This document shows, piece after piece, positions 40,841 through 46,987 of a stretch of 53,011 nt of DNA. The stretch covers positions 39,300 through 92,310 of the forward strand of contig NZ_JH992928.1 of the NCBI RefSeq assembly GCF_000315425.1, in the 5' to 3' direction. Source of the DNA: Massilia timonae CCUG 45783 (GTDB lineage Bacteria > Pseudomonadota > Gammaproteobacteria > Burkholderiales > Burkholderiaceae_D). The notes beneath the pieces are model-generated. The model did no database searches and had not been told where the DNA came from. It worked only from the letters and a program-made list of their open reading frames with translations. Position numbers and translations under genes: made by a program. Each line of letters begins with the position of its first letter. Position 1 is the stretch's first letter.

Positions 40841-41326
40841 ATGAACCTCCCCTCCCACCAGCTCAGCATGACGGTGCTGATGACGCCCGACACCGCCAAT
40901 TTCTCCGGCAACGTGCACGGCGGCACCATCCTGAAACTGCTCGACCAGGTCGCCTACGCCTGCGCCAGCCGCTACGCCGGCCGCTACGTGGTGACGATGA
41001 GCGTCGACCAGGTGACCTTCCGCCAGCCGATCCACGTGGGCGAGCTGGTGACCTTCCTGGCCGCCGTGAACTACACCGGGCGCAGCTCGATGGAAATCGG
41101 GATCAAGGTGATCGCCGAGGATATCCGCAGCAAGGTGGTGCGCCATGTGAACAGCTGCTTCTTCACGATGGTGGCGGTGGGCGACGACAAGAAGCCGGCG
41201 GCGATTCCGCCGCTGGAACCGTCGACGCCGGATGAATTGCGCCGCTTCGAGGAAGCCAAGGGCCGGCGCGAATCGCGCCTGGCGCTGGAGCGGGACCATG
41301 CGCAGCGGATTTCGAGCAAGGGGTGA
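40841..41326 (+). CDS. Acyl-CoA thioesterase (YciA-like hot-dog fold)
   Basis: A 161-residue hot-dog thioesterase. The family pattern is MTVLMTPDTANFSGNVHGGTILKLLDQVAYACASRYAG (His in NVHGG, Asp in LLDQ), then VTMSVDQVTFRQPIHVGELVTF and YTGRSSMEIGIKVIAED. These hydrolyse acyl-CoA to free fatty acid and CoA. The C-terminal tail (125-161) is charged and variable. It ends 57 bp before the tRNA-Phe and is transcribed alone; the upstream gap of 165 bp to the divergent acetyltransferase gene holds no other gene. Confidence 0.92.
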   Translation: MNLPSHQLSMTVLMTPDTANFSGNVHGGTILKLLDQVAYACASRYAGRYVVTMSVDQVTFRQPIHVGELVTFLAAVNYTGRSSMEIGIKVIAEDIRSKVVRHVNSCFFTMVAVGDDKKPAAIPPLEPSTPDELRRFEEAKGRRESRLALERDHAQRISSKG

Positions 41327-41343
41327 CCGTCGTCGCGACCGGA

Positions 41344-41373
41344 TTGTTTATCCGGCGCAAACGCTGCTATAAT
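41344..41373 (+). promoter_or_regulatory. tRNA-Phe promoter (copy 2)
   Basis: TTGTTT (41344-41349) and a perfect TATAAT (41368-41373) with an 18-bp spacer, 10 bp before the tRNA start, same layout as for copy 1. Confidence 0.7.
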
Positions 41374-41383
41374 GCGGCCTCTT

Positions 41384-41459
41384 GGCCTGGTAGCTCAGTT
41401 GGTAGAGCAGAGGATTGAAAATCCTTGTGTCGGTGGTTCGATTCCGCCCCGGGCCACCA
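41384..41459 (+). tRNA. tRNA-Phe (GAA), copy 2
   Basis: A 76-nt cloverleaf with CCA, identical to the gene at 22833-22908, anticodon GAA in loop TTGAAAA. It marks the left border of the accessory region; a degenerate copy of its 3' half lies at 43336-43377. Confidence 0.97.
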
Positions 41460-41472
41460 AGAATGTCTTAGC

Positions 41473-41504
41473 AAAAACGCCAACCCATGCAGGTTGGCGT
41501 TTTT
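41473..41504 (+). terminator. Rho-independent terminator of tRNA-Phe copy 2
   Basis: AAAAACGCCAACC (41473-41485) pairs with GGTTGGCGTTTTT (41492-41504) around CATGCA. The stem is the same as that after tRNA-Phe copy 1. Confidence 0.88.
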
Positions 41505-41575
41505 GTTTCCGTCACCCGGAATCCTCACATCCGGTCCATTTCCGGTTCCAAGCAGCATTGCCCCGCGGCGGCAAC

Positions 41576-41654
41576 CGACCAAATCGTCCAACCGTCCGCG
41601 CTAGTTGGTCTGGTCGTTCCGGCCTGCGAAGCGACCGAATCGTCCACTCGTCCG
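41576..41654. repeat. Two copies of a 23-bp repeat downstream of tRNA-Phe
   Basis: CGACCAAATCGTCC-AACCGTCCG (41576-41598) and CGACCGAATCGTCC-ACTCGTCCG (41632-41654). A third copy is at 43498-43520, beyond the IS256-family element. They are non-coding and 33 bp apart here. They are too few and too diverged for a CRISPR array. Confidence 0.55.
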
Positions 41655-41701
41655 GTTCGATAACGTTGATAAAATGTACTTGAAAAAACTCGGAGCCCGT
41701 G

Positions 41702-41875
41702 ATGACCAACGCCCCAGCGCCAAAGTGGTTTGAGATGGAAGAAATTCGTCGTAGAAGGGTGTCCAACGCTGTATGGATACCGCTTCGACAGTCCGAGTCA
41801 GTGACGAAGATAGGCAACTATTCAACTGTCGGCTCGAATGCAAGAAGGCCGTCTCAGCGCGGCCAAAGAAGCTGA
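41702..41875 (+). CDS. Hypothetical short protein (57 aa)
   Basis: An ATG frame starting MTNAPAPKWFEMEEIRRRRV and ending RRPSQRGQRS, with GGAG about 7 bp upstream. It has no family I recognise. It lies in the AT-richer remnant between tRNA-Phe copy 2 and the IS256-family element and may be the 5' remnant of a longer gene of a lost island. Low confidence that it is expressed. Confidence 0.3.
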   Translation: MTNAPAPKWFEMEEIRRRRVSNAVWIPLRQSESVTKIGNYSTVGSNARRPSQRGQRS

Positions 41876-41923
41876 ACAATGCTTAAGCGTGCCCTGCTAC
41901 ACGACAAGGAAAACGCCTGAGCA

Positions 41924-41931
41924 CTCAGCAG
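41924..41931. repeat. Target-site duplication, left (CTCAGCAG)
   Basis: CTCAGCAG directly abuts the left terminal inverted repeat of the IS256-family element and recurs at 43296-43303 after its right end; 8 bp is the usual length for this family. Confidence 0.85.
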
Positions 41932-43295
41932 GAGCCTGTCAGAATTTCTGTGTGGAACGGGGTCATGAAATAATCCCGAAAGGACTGTTCCATGACCGAA
42001 GTGATGACCACCAAGAAGCCCAAAAAACAGAAAGCAGCGTACCCGTTTCCCGTTGAGCTGATCGACCAGTTGCTGGCCCAGGTTGAGAACAAGGACGCCG
42101 AGTCGATCCTTGGCGAATCGGGCCTCGCCGGGCAGCTCAAAAAAATGCTGGCCGAGCGTATGTTGTCGGCCGAGTTGAACCACCACCTGGCCAACGAGGA
42201 AGACGGCAGCAGAAACCACCGCAACGGTAGCAGCCCGAAGAAGGTCTTGACGCCAGGCGGGGAGCTCCACCTGGACATTCCGCGCGATCGTCTGTCGAGC
42301 TTCGAGCCCAAACTGGTGGCCAAACATCAGCGCCGGATGTCGGGCTTCGACGATCACGTTATCAGCATGTACGCTCGTGGTATGAGCGTGCGCGAGATTC
42401 AGGCGCATTTGCTGGAGTTGTACGGCACCGAGGTGTCGCCAGACCTGATTTCGACCATCACCGACGAAGTGCTCGAGGAGGTCGCGCAGTGGCAGCAGCG
42501 GCCGCTCGAGGCGATGTATCCGATCGTGTATTTCGACGCGTTGCGCCTGAAGATCCGGGACGAAGGCACGGTCAAGAACAAGGCCGTATATCTGGCCTTG
42601 GGCATTCGTGCCGACGGCCGCAAGGAAGTGCTGGGTCTGTGGATCGAACAGACCGAAGGCGCCAAATTCTGGCTGAAGGTTTTCAACGAACTCAAGAACC
42701 GCGGACTGGACGATATCCTGATCGCCGTCGTCGATGGCCTGCGCGGCTTCCCGGAGGCCATCGAGGCCGTTTATCCGCAAGCGCAGATCCAGACGTGCAT
42801 CGTGCACCTGATCCGCAATTCGACGACGCTTGCGGCCTGGAAGGACCGGAAGGAACTGGCAGCGGCGCTCAAGCCGATCTACCACGCTGCCAACGCCGAG
42901 CTGGCCGAAGCGGCGCTGGATGCCTTTGCAGAAGGCCCATGGGGCACCAAGTTTCCGACCGTGGCCGCGATGTGGCGGCGCCAGTGGCAGCAGGTGATTC
43001 CGTTCTTTGCCTACCCACCTGAAGTGCGCACGATCATCTACACGACCAACGCTATTGAAAGCCTGCATATGCGTCTGCGGAAGATCGTCAAGAACCGTGG
43101 TCACTTCCCCAGCGACGAAGCCGCGACCAAGTTATTGTTCCTGGCCTTGCGCAATATCGAGAAAGATTGGAAGATGCCACAGCGTACCTGGAAGCAGGCT
43201 GCCAACCAGTTCGCCATCATGTTCGGCGAGCGCTTCACGAACGCGATTATCTAACTACGAATTCTGGCCCCGCACACAGAATTTCTGACAGGTCC
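41932..43295. mobile_element. IS256-family insertion sequence, complete
   Basis: A 1364-bp element with imperfect terminal inverted repeats: left GAGCCTGTCAGAATTTCTGT and, on the other strand, right GGACCTGTCAGAAATTCTGT. An 8-bp target duplication CTCAGCAG flanks both ends. One intact transposase gene fills it. Intact ends, duplication and frame all point to a recent insertion. It landed about 40 bp before a degenerate tRNA-Phe fragment. Confidence 0.92.
41992..43254 (+). CDS. IS256-family transposase
   Basis: A 420-residue DDE transposase of the mutator-like IS256 family. The helix-turn-helix region includes YARGMSVREIQAHLLELYGTEVSPDLIS. Catalytic acids are Asp in VYFDALRLKIRD, Asp in AVVDGLRGFPEAIEAVYPQ (followed by the CIVHLIRNS signature) and Glu in TTNAIESLHMRLRKIVKNRG. 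Full length and without frameshifts, so probably active. GGACTGTTCC precedes the ATG; the ribosome site is weak. Confidence 0.95.
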   Translation: MTEVMTTKKPKKQKAAYPFPVELIDQLLAQVENKDAESILGESGLAGQLKKMLAERMLSAELNHHLANEEDGSRNHRNGSSPKKVLTPGGELHLDIPRDRLSSFEPKLVAKHQRRMSGFDDHVISMYARGMSVREIQAHLLELYGTEVSPDLISTITDEVLEEVAQWQQRPLEAMYPIVYFDALRLKIRDEGTVKNKAVYLALGIRADGRKEVLGLWIEQTEGAKFWLKVFNELKNRGLDDILIAVVDGLRGFPEAIEAVYPQAQIQTCIVHLIRNSTTLAAWKDRKELAAALKPIYHAANAELAEAALDAFAEGPWGTKFPTVAAMWRRQWQQVIPFFAYPPEVRTIIYTTNAIESLHMRLRKIVKNRGHFPSDEAATKLLFLALRNIEKDWKMPQRTWKQAANQFAIMFGERFTNAII

Positions 43296-43335
43296 CTCAG
43301 CAGTAGTTGTGCGAGCTAAGACCTTCGGCCTCCAG

Positions 43336-43377
43336 ATCCTTGTATCGGTGTTCGATTCCGCGCTGGGCCACCTAGAA
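43336..43377 (+). pseudogene. Degenerate 3' half of tRNA-Phe
   Basis: Aligns with 41421-41463 (tRNA-Phe anticodon stem to just past CCA) at about 38 of 43 positions: ATCCTTGTATCGGTG-TTCGATTCCGCGC-TGGGCCACC. One base of the T stem is deleted and CCA is changed to CCT. The 5' half is unrecognisable. It looks like an old attachment-site copy or the rest of a tandem tRNA duplication. Confidence 0.65.
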
Positions 43378-43497
43378 CATACCTCACGCAACGCAACCAT
43401 CATCAGTTGGCGGGTTCGTTTCTGGTCCCCGTAGACCACGTGCCTGGACGCCGGTACGCCGAGCGCGCTCCCCCTTCAAATAAGCCCGCGAAACGCG

Positions 43498-43520
43498 CGA
43501 CCAAATCGTCCAATCGCCCG
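43498..43520. repeat. Third copy of the 23-bp repeat
   Basis: CGACCAAATCGTCC-AATCGCCCG; the first 16 bp are identical to the copy at 41576. It lies 120 bp after the tRNA-Phe remnant, as the copy at 41576 lies 117 bp after the intact tRNA, so tRNA plus downstream DNA was duplicated together. Confidence 0.55.
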
Positions 43521-43719
43521 CTTTCCCGAGGCGTCGAACGATTGCATCAGCCTGAACGATTGACGCCGCGCAGTGGAATGACGCTTTCCCCAAGCTAGCT
43601 CAGCAAAGGGGGATACGATGTTCATTTACCATCCTCTATTGCTGCTAATTCGCCGTAAGCAAGGGAACCTGCATGGGTAATAAAGTGGACCCATCAGTCA
43701 AGACACTCAGCCGGCTAGT

Positions 43720-44682
43720 TTAAGCTGTGTCCATTTCCACTTCAGCAGCTGCCCGGCGCTGCCCCGTTCCGCCGTTTTTCTCCGGCTCTTGGTCCGCGTC
43801 GCCGAACTTGTCGACGATCAACGCACCTCCTCCAACACCGGCACGGTAGACATGATCTGGCGTCTCGTAGCCCAGCGCCTGGTGTGGACGCTCGGCGTTG
43901 TAAAACGCGAAGTACTGTGCCAGGCCGACTGTCAGCTCGGCCATGTTGGCGTAGCCCTTCAGGTACACGTCCTCGTACTTCACGTTGCGCCACAGGCGCT
44001 CGACGAAGATGTTGTCCAGCGCCCGTCCTCGCCCATCCATGCTGATGGCCACGCCTTCGCGCTTGAGCACGCTGGTAAAGGCGTCACTGGTGAACTGCGA
44101 GCCCTGGTCGCTGTTGAATACCTCGGGCTTGCCGTGGTGGCGCAATGCCTCCTCCAGACAGTCCACGCAGAACGACGCGTCCATGCTGTTGCTGATGCGC
44201 CAGGCCAGCACACGACGCGAGTACCAATCGATGACCGCCACCAGGTAGGCAAAGCCGCGCGCCAGCCGAATGTACGTCAGGTCCGTACTCCACACCTGGT
44301 TCGGCCGCGTGACCGCCACCCCGCGCAGCAGATAGGGATAGACCTTGTGCTGCGGGTGCGGCTTGCTCGTGGACGGCCCCGGCGCCATGCCCGCCAAGCC
44401 CATTTCCCGCATCAGGCGCTGCACGCGCTTGCGGTTGACGCGGTGCTCTCGGCCTCGCAGGAAGACCGCCATGCGCCGGCTGCCGTAGAACGGGCGGCTG
44501 GTGTACTCCTCGTCGATCAGGGCGCGCAGCTGGCCGTCCTCCTCCTCGATGCATTCCTGTCGGGCCGCCGCCTCCAGCCGCCGATACACGGTCGAACGCG
44601 GCACGCCGGCCAGCTCGCACTGCATCGTCAGCGGTATCTTGTCCTCGCGCTCGATCCACCGTGCCCGCTCGGCCGGACTCAT
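43720..44682 (-). CDS. IS3-family transposase OrfB (copy 1)
   Basis: The catalytic half of an IS3-family transposase: N-terminal HTH_21 part (SRPFYGSRRMAVFLRGREHRVNRKRVQRLMREMGL), then the rve integrase core with DDE residues in VWSTDLTYIRL, FNSDQGSQFTS and DNIFVERLWRNVKYEDVY. The ATG at 44682 overlaps the orfA stop (ATGA). The frame is open upstream to 44835, and the active product is probably the OrfAB fusion made by -1 slippage on eight A residues (44692-44699 on the minus strand). Intact. Confidence 0.92.
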   Translation of the reverse strand: MSPAERARWIEREDKIPLTMQCELAGVPRSTVYRRLEAAARQECIEEEDGQLRALIDEEYTSRPFYGSRRMAVFLRGREHRVNRKRVQRLMREMGLAGMAPGPSTSKPHPQHKVYPYLLRGVAVTRPNQVWSTDLTYIRLARGFAYLVAVIDWYSRRVLAWRISNSMDASFCVDCLEEALRHHGKPEVFNSDQGSQFTSDAFTSVLKREGVAISMDGRGRALDNIFVERLWRNVKYEDVYLKGYANMAELTVGLAQYFAFYNAERPHQALGYETPDHVYRAGVGGGALIVDKFGDADQEPEKNGGTGQRRAAAEVEMDTA

Positions 44683-44969
44683 TCCCCAAGCTTTTTTTTG
44701 AGCCAATCCACCTGCATCTTCAGCTTGCCGATCTCGCTGTACAGCTTGTCCTCCGGGCTGCTTTCGTCCACCGGCTTCGGCCCGCGCTTGACGTCGAACA
44801 GGGCGCCGGCGTTCTCCAGGATCTCCTTCTTCCACTGGCCCACCAGTACTGGATGCACGCCGAATTCCTGCGCAATCTCCGTCACCGTCTTCACCCCACG
44901 CACCGCTTCCAACCCAACCTTGGCCTTGAACTCGGCGCTGTGCACCCTGCGTTTTTTACCTTCACTCAT
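44679..44969 (-). CDS. IS3-family transposase OrfA (copy 1)
   Basis: A 96-residue DNA-binding subunit: helix-turn-helix in RRVHSAEFKAKVGLEAVRGVKTVTEIAQEFGVHPVLVGQWKKEIL and a C-terminal leucine-zipper-like helix (EDKLYSEIGKLKMQVDWLKKKL). It ends in the A8 slippery run followed by TGA, from which OrfAB is made. It binds the IS ends and regulates transposition. Confidence 0.92.
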   Translation of the reverse strand: MSEGKKRRVHSAEFKAKVGLEAVRGVKTVTEIAQEFGVHPVLVGQWKKEILENAGALFDVKRGPKPVDESSPEDKLYSEIGKLKMQVDWLKKKLGE

Positions 44970-45028
44970 TCGCTGTCATCCTTTCGCGGACGACAGCTTA
45001 AACCACCGTCTCAGATTCGGGGTCCACT

Positions 45029-45643
45029 ATAATCCTCACCAGCGTGTTCGTGACCCTGACGCTGCTGCTCATTATATTTTTCGCCACGTTTGAAACTATC
45101 CGTAAGGTGCCGATTCAGGGGATGCTAATGCCGACTGCCGGAGTAACGCGCGTTTTTTCCAGCCAAGCCGGCGTCATCAAGGAGGTTCATGTTAAGGACG
45201 GACAGCTCGTGCGCGAAGGTGAGATCCTATTCGTCGTTTCCAGTGAACGCAGCACCTCCAATCTACGCTCTACGGAAGACCTGATTTCCGAATTGCTGGC
45301 GCGCCGCCGCGACAATTTTCATACCGAGCTCCTGCAAGCCCGAACGCAGTTCAAGTATCGACGCTCGGCCTTGAGACAACGTGCGTTTGATCTACGCGGT
45401 GAAATCAAAGGCCTCGACAGACAGGCCTTTATGCAAAAGCAGCGCGTTACCTTGTCAGAGCAAAATTTCGCACGCTTCGTACAATTAAAAGCTACAAACT
45501 ACATTTCAGCAGCGCAACTGCAGGAACGGGAAGCCGAGTTGCTCGATCAGCGGCAACGCCAGCTTGAGATCGAGCGCATTCGATCCACGATTCAGCGCGA
45601 ATTGGCTAGTACCCAGGCAGAGGAGCAGGACATTGCACTAAAG
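45029..45643 (+). pseudogene. HlyD-family secretion adaptor, fragment between two IS copies
   Basis: Coding sequence from about a GTG at 45044, reading ILTSVFVTLTLLLIIFFATF (membrane helix), then PIQGMLMPTAGVTRVFSSQAGVIKEVHVKDGQLVREGEILFVV, a biotinyl-lipoyl-like half-motif, and a long coiled coil (about residues 75-200). This is the start of a periplasmic membrane-fusion protein of the type that works with peptidase-containing ABC exporters of bacteriocins or peptides. It lacks its N-terminal cytoplasmic part (cut at IS copy 1), and everything past the coiled coil is cut by IS copy 2. No ABC exporter gene is left nearby. Non-functional remnant. Confidence 0.8.
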
Positions 45644-45677
45644 TGGACCCATCAGTCAAGACACTCAGCCGGCTAGT

Positions 45678-46640
45678 TTAAGCTGTGTCCATTTCCACTT
45701 CAGCAGCTGCCCGGCGCTGCCCCGTTCCGCCGTTTTTCTCCGGCTCTTGGTCCGCGTCGCCGAACTTGTCGACGATCAACGCACCTCCTCCAACACCGGC
45801 ACGGTAGACATGATCTGGCGTCTCGTAGCCCAGCGCCTGGTGTGGACGCTCGGCGTTGTAAAACGCGAAGTACTGTGCCAGGCCGACTGTCAGCTCGGCC
45901 ATGTTGGCGTAGCCCTTCAGGTACACGTCCTCGTACTTCACGTTGCGCCACAGGCGCTCGACGAAGATGTTGTCCAGCGCCCGTCCTCGCCCATCCATGC
46001 TGATGGCCACGCCTTCGCGCTTGAGCACGCTGGTAAAGGCGTCACTGGTGAACTGCGAGCCCTGGTCGCTGTTGAATACCTCGGGCTTGCCGTGGTGGCG
46101 CAATGCCTCCTCCAGACAGTCCACGCAGAACGACGCGTCCATGCTGTTGCTGATGCGCCAGGCCAGCACACGACGCGAGTACCAATCGATGACCGCCACC
46201 AGGTAGGCAAAGCCGCGCGCCAGCCGAATGTACGTCAGGTCCGTACTCCACACCTGGTTCGGCCGCGTGACCGCCACCCCGCGCAGCAGATAGGGATAGA
46301 CCTTGTGCTGCGGGTGCGGCTTGCTCGTGGACGGCCCCGGCGCCATGCCCGCCAAGCCCATTTCCCGCATCAGGCGCTGCACGCGCTTGCGGTTGACGCG
46401 GTGCTCTCGGCCTCGCAGGAAGACCGCCATGCGCCGGCTGCCGTAGAACGGGCGGCTGGTGTACTCCTCGTCGATCAGGGCGCGCAGCTGGCCGTCCTCC
46501 TCCTCGATGCATTCCTGTCGGGCCGCCGCCTCCAGCCGCCGATACACGGTCGAACGCGGCACGCCGGCCAGCTCGCACTGCATCGTCAGCGGTATCTTGT
46601 CCTCGCGCTCGATCCACCGTGCCCGCTCGGCCGGACTCAT
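45678..46640 (-). CDS. IS3-family transposase OrfB (copy 2)
   Basis: Identical in translation to the OrfB of copy 1, with the full DDE core (DLTYIRL, SDQGSQF, VERLWRN) and the ATG overlapping the orfA stop. The slippery A8 run is at 46650-46657 (minus strand). Confidence 0.92.
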   Translation of the reverse strand: MSPAERARWIEREDKIPLTMQCELAGVPRSTVYRRLEAAARQECIEEEDGQLRALIDEEYTSRPFYGSRRMAVFLRGREHRVNRKRVQRLMREMGLAGMAPGPSTSKPHPQHKVYPYLLRGVAVTRPNQVWSTDLTYIRLARGFAYLVAVIDWYSRRVLAWRISNSMDASFCVDCLEEALRHHGKPEVFNSDQGSQFTSDAFTSVLKREGVAISMDGRGRALDNIFVERLWRNVKYEDVYLKGYANMAELTVGLAQYFAFYNAERPHQALGYETPDHVYRAGVGGGALIVDKFGDADQEPEKNGGTGQRRAAAEVEMDTA

Positions 46641-46927
46641 TCCCCAAGCTTTTTTTTGAGCCAATCCACCTGCATCTTCAGCTTGCCGATCTCGCTGTAC
46701 AGCTTGTCCTCCGGGCTGCTTTCGTCCACCGGCTTCGGCCCGCGCTTGACGTCGAACAGGGCGCCGGCGTTCTCCAGGATCTCCTTCTTCCACTGGCCCA
46801 CCAGTACTGGATGCACGCCGAATTCCTGCGCAATCTCCGTCACCGTCTTCACCCCACGCACCGCTTCCAACCCAACCTTGGCCTTGAACTCGGCGCTGTG
46901 CACCCTGCGTTTTTTACCTTCACTCAT
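46637..46927 (-). CDS. IS3-family transposase OrfA (copy 2)
   Basis: Identical in translation to the copy-1 OrfA (96 residues, helix-turn-helix plus coiled coil). Its upstream region runs out through the right IS end towards vgrG, on the opposite strand. Confidence 0.92.
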   Translation of the reverse strand: MSEGKKRRVHSAEFKAKVGLEAVRGVKTVTEIAQEFGVHPVLVGQWKKEILENAGALFDVKRGPKPVDESSPEDKLYSEIGKLKMQVDWLKKKLGE

Positions 46928-46987
46928 TCGCTGTCATCCTTTCGCGGACGACAGCTTAAACCACCGTCTCAGATTCGGGGTCCACTA

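Larger units (their letters stand above)
43296..43685. other. Decayed region with tRNA-Phe 3' remnant and repeat
   Basis: About 390 bp without a convincing gene. It holds the right target duplication (43296-43303), a degenerate tRNA-Phe 3' half (43336-43377), the third 23-bp repeat (43498-43520) and a 20-codon frame (43618-43680, MFIYHPLLLLIRRKQGNLHG) with a good ribosome site AAAGGGGG, cut shortly after by the first IS3-family copy. Confidence 0.5.
43684..45028. mobile_element. IS3-family insertion sequence, copy 1
   Basis: A 1345-bp element with ends AGTGGACCC...GGGTCCACT; inside the tips the inverted repeats continue imperfectly to GTTTAAGCTGT. It carries overlapping orfA and orfB on the minus strand with a frameshift run. 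The flanks read ATAA on both sides (43680-43683 and 45029-45032), a possible 4-bp target duplication. The encoded proteins are identical to those of copy 2 at 45642-46986. Confidence 0.9.
45642..46986. mobile_element. IS3-family insertion sequence, copy 2
   Basis: Same length (1345 bp), ends and orientation as copy 1, and both encoded proteins are identical to those of copy 1. The flanks differ (CTAA left, ATAT right), so there is no target duplication. The hlyD fragment is cut on its left and vgrG on its right, which points to deletion or recombination at this copy. Confidence 0.9.

Noticed and set aside
41576..41654. Possible mini CRISPR array (two 23-bp repeats with 33-bp spacer)
   Set aside because: Repeats differ at several positions, only two are in tandem, and no cas genes are present; more likely island-related repeats.
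43720..45093. Plus-strand open frames across the IS3-family copies
   Set aside because: Antisense to the transposase genes and repeated identically in both copies; no independent support.
46619..46987. N-terminal extension of VgrG into the IS element
   Set aside because: It is antisense to the IS3-family orfA and has no VgrG-like sequence; it is open only by chance.
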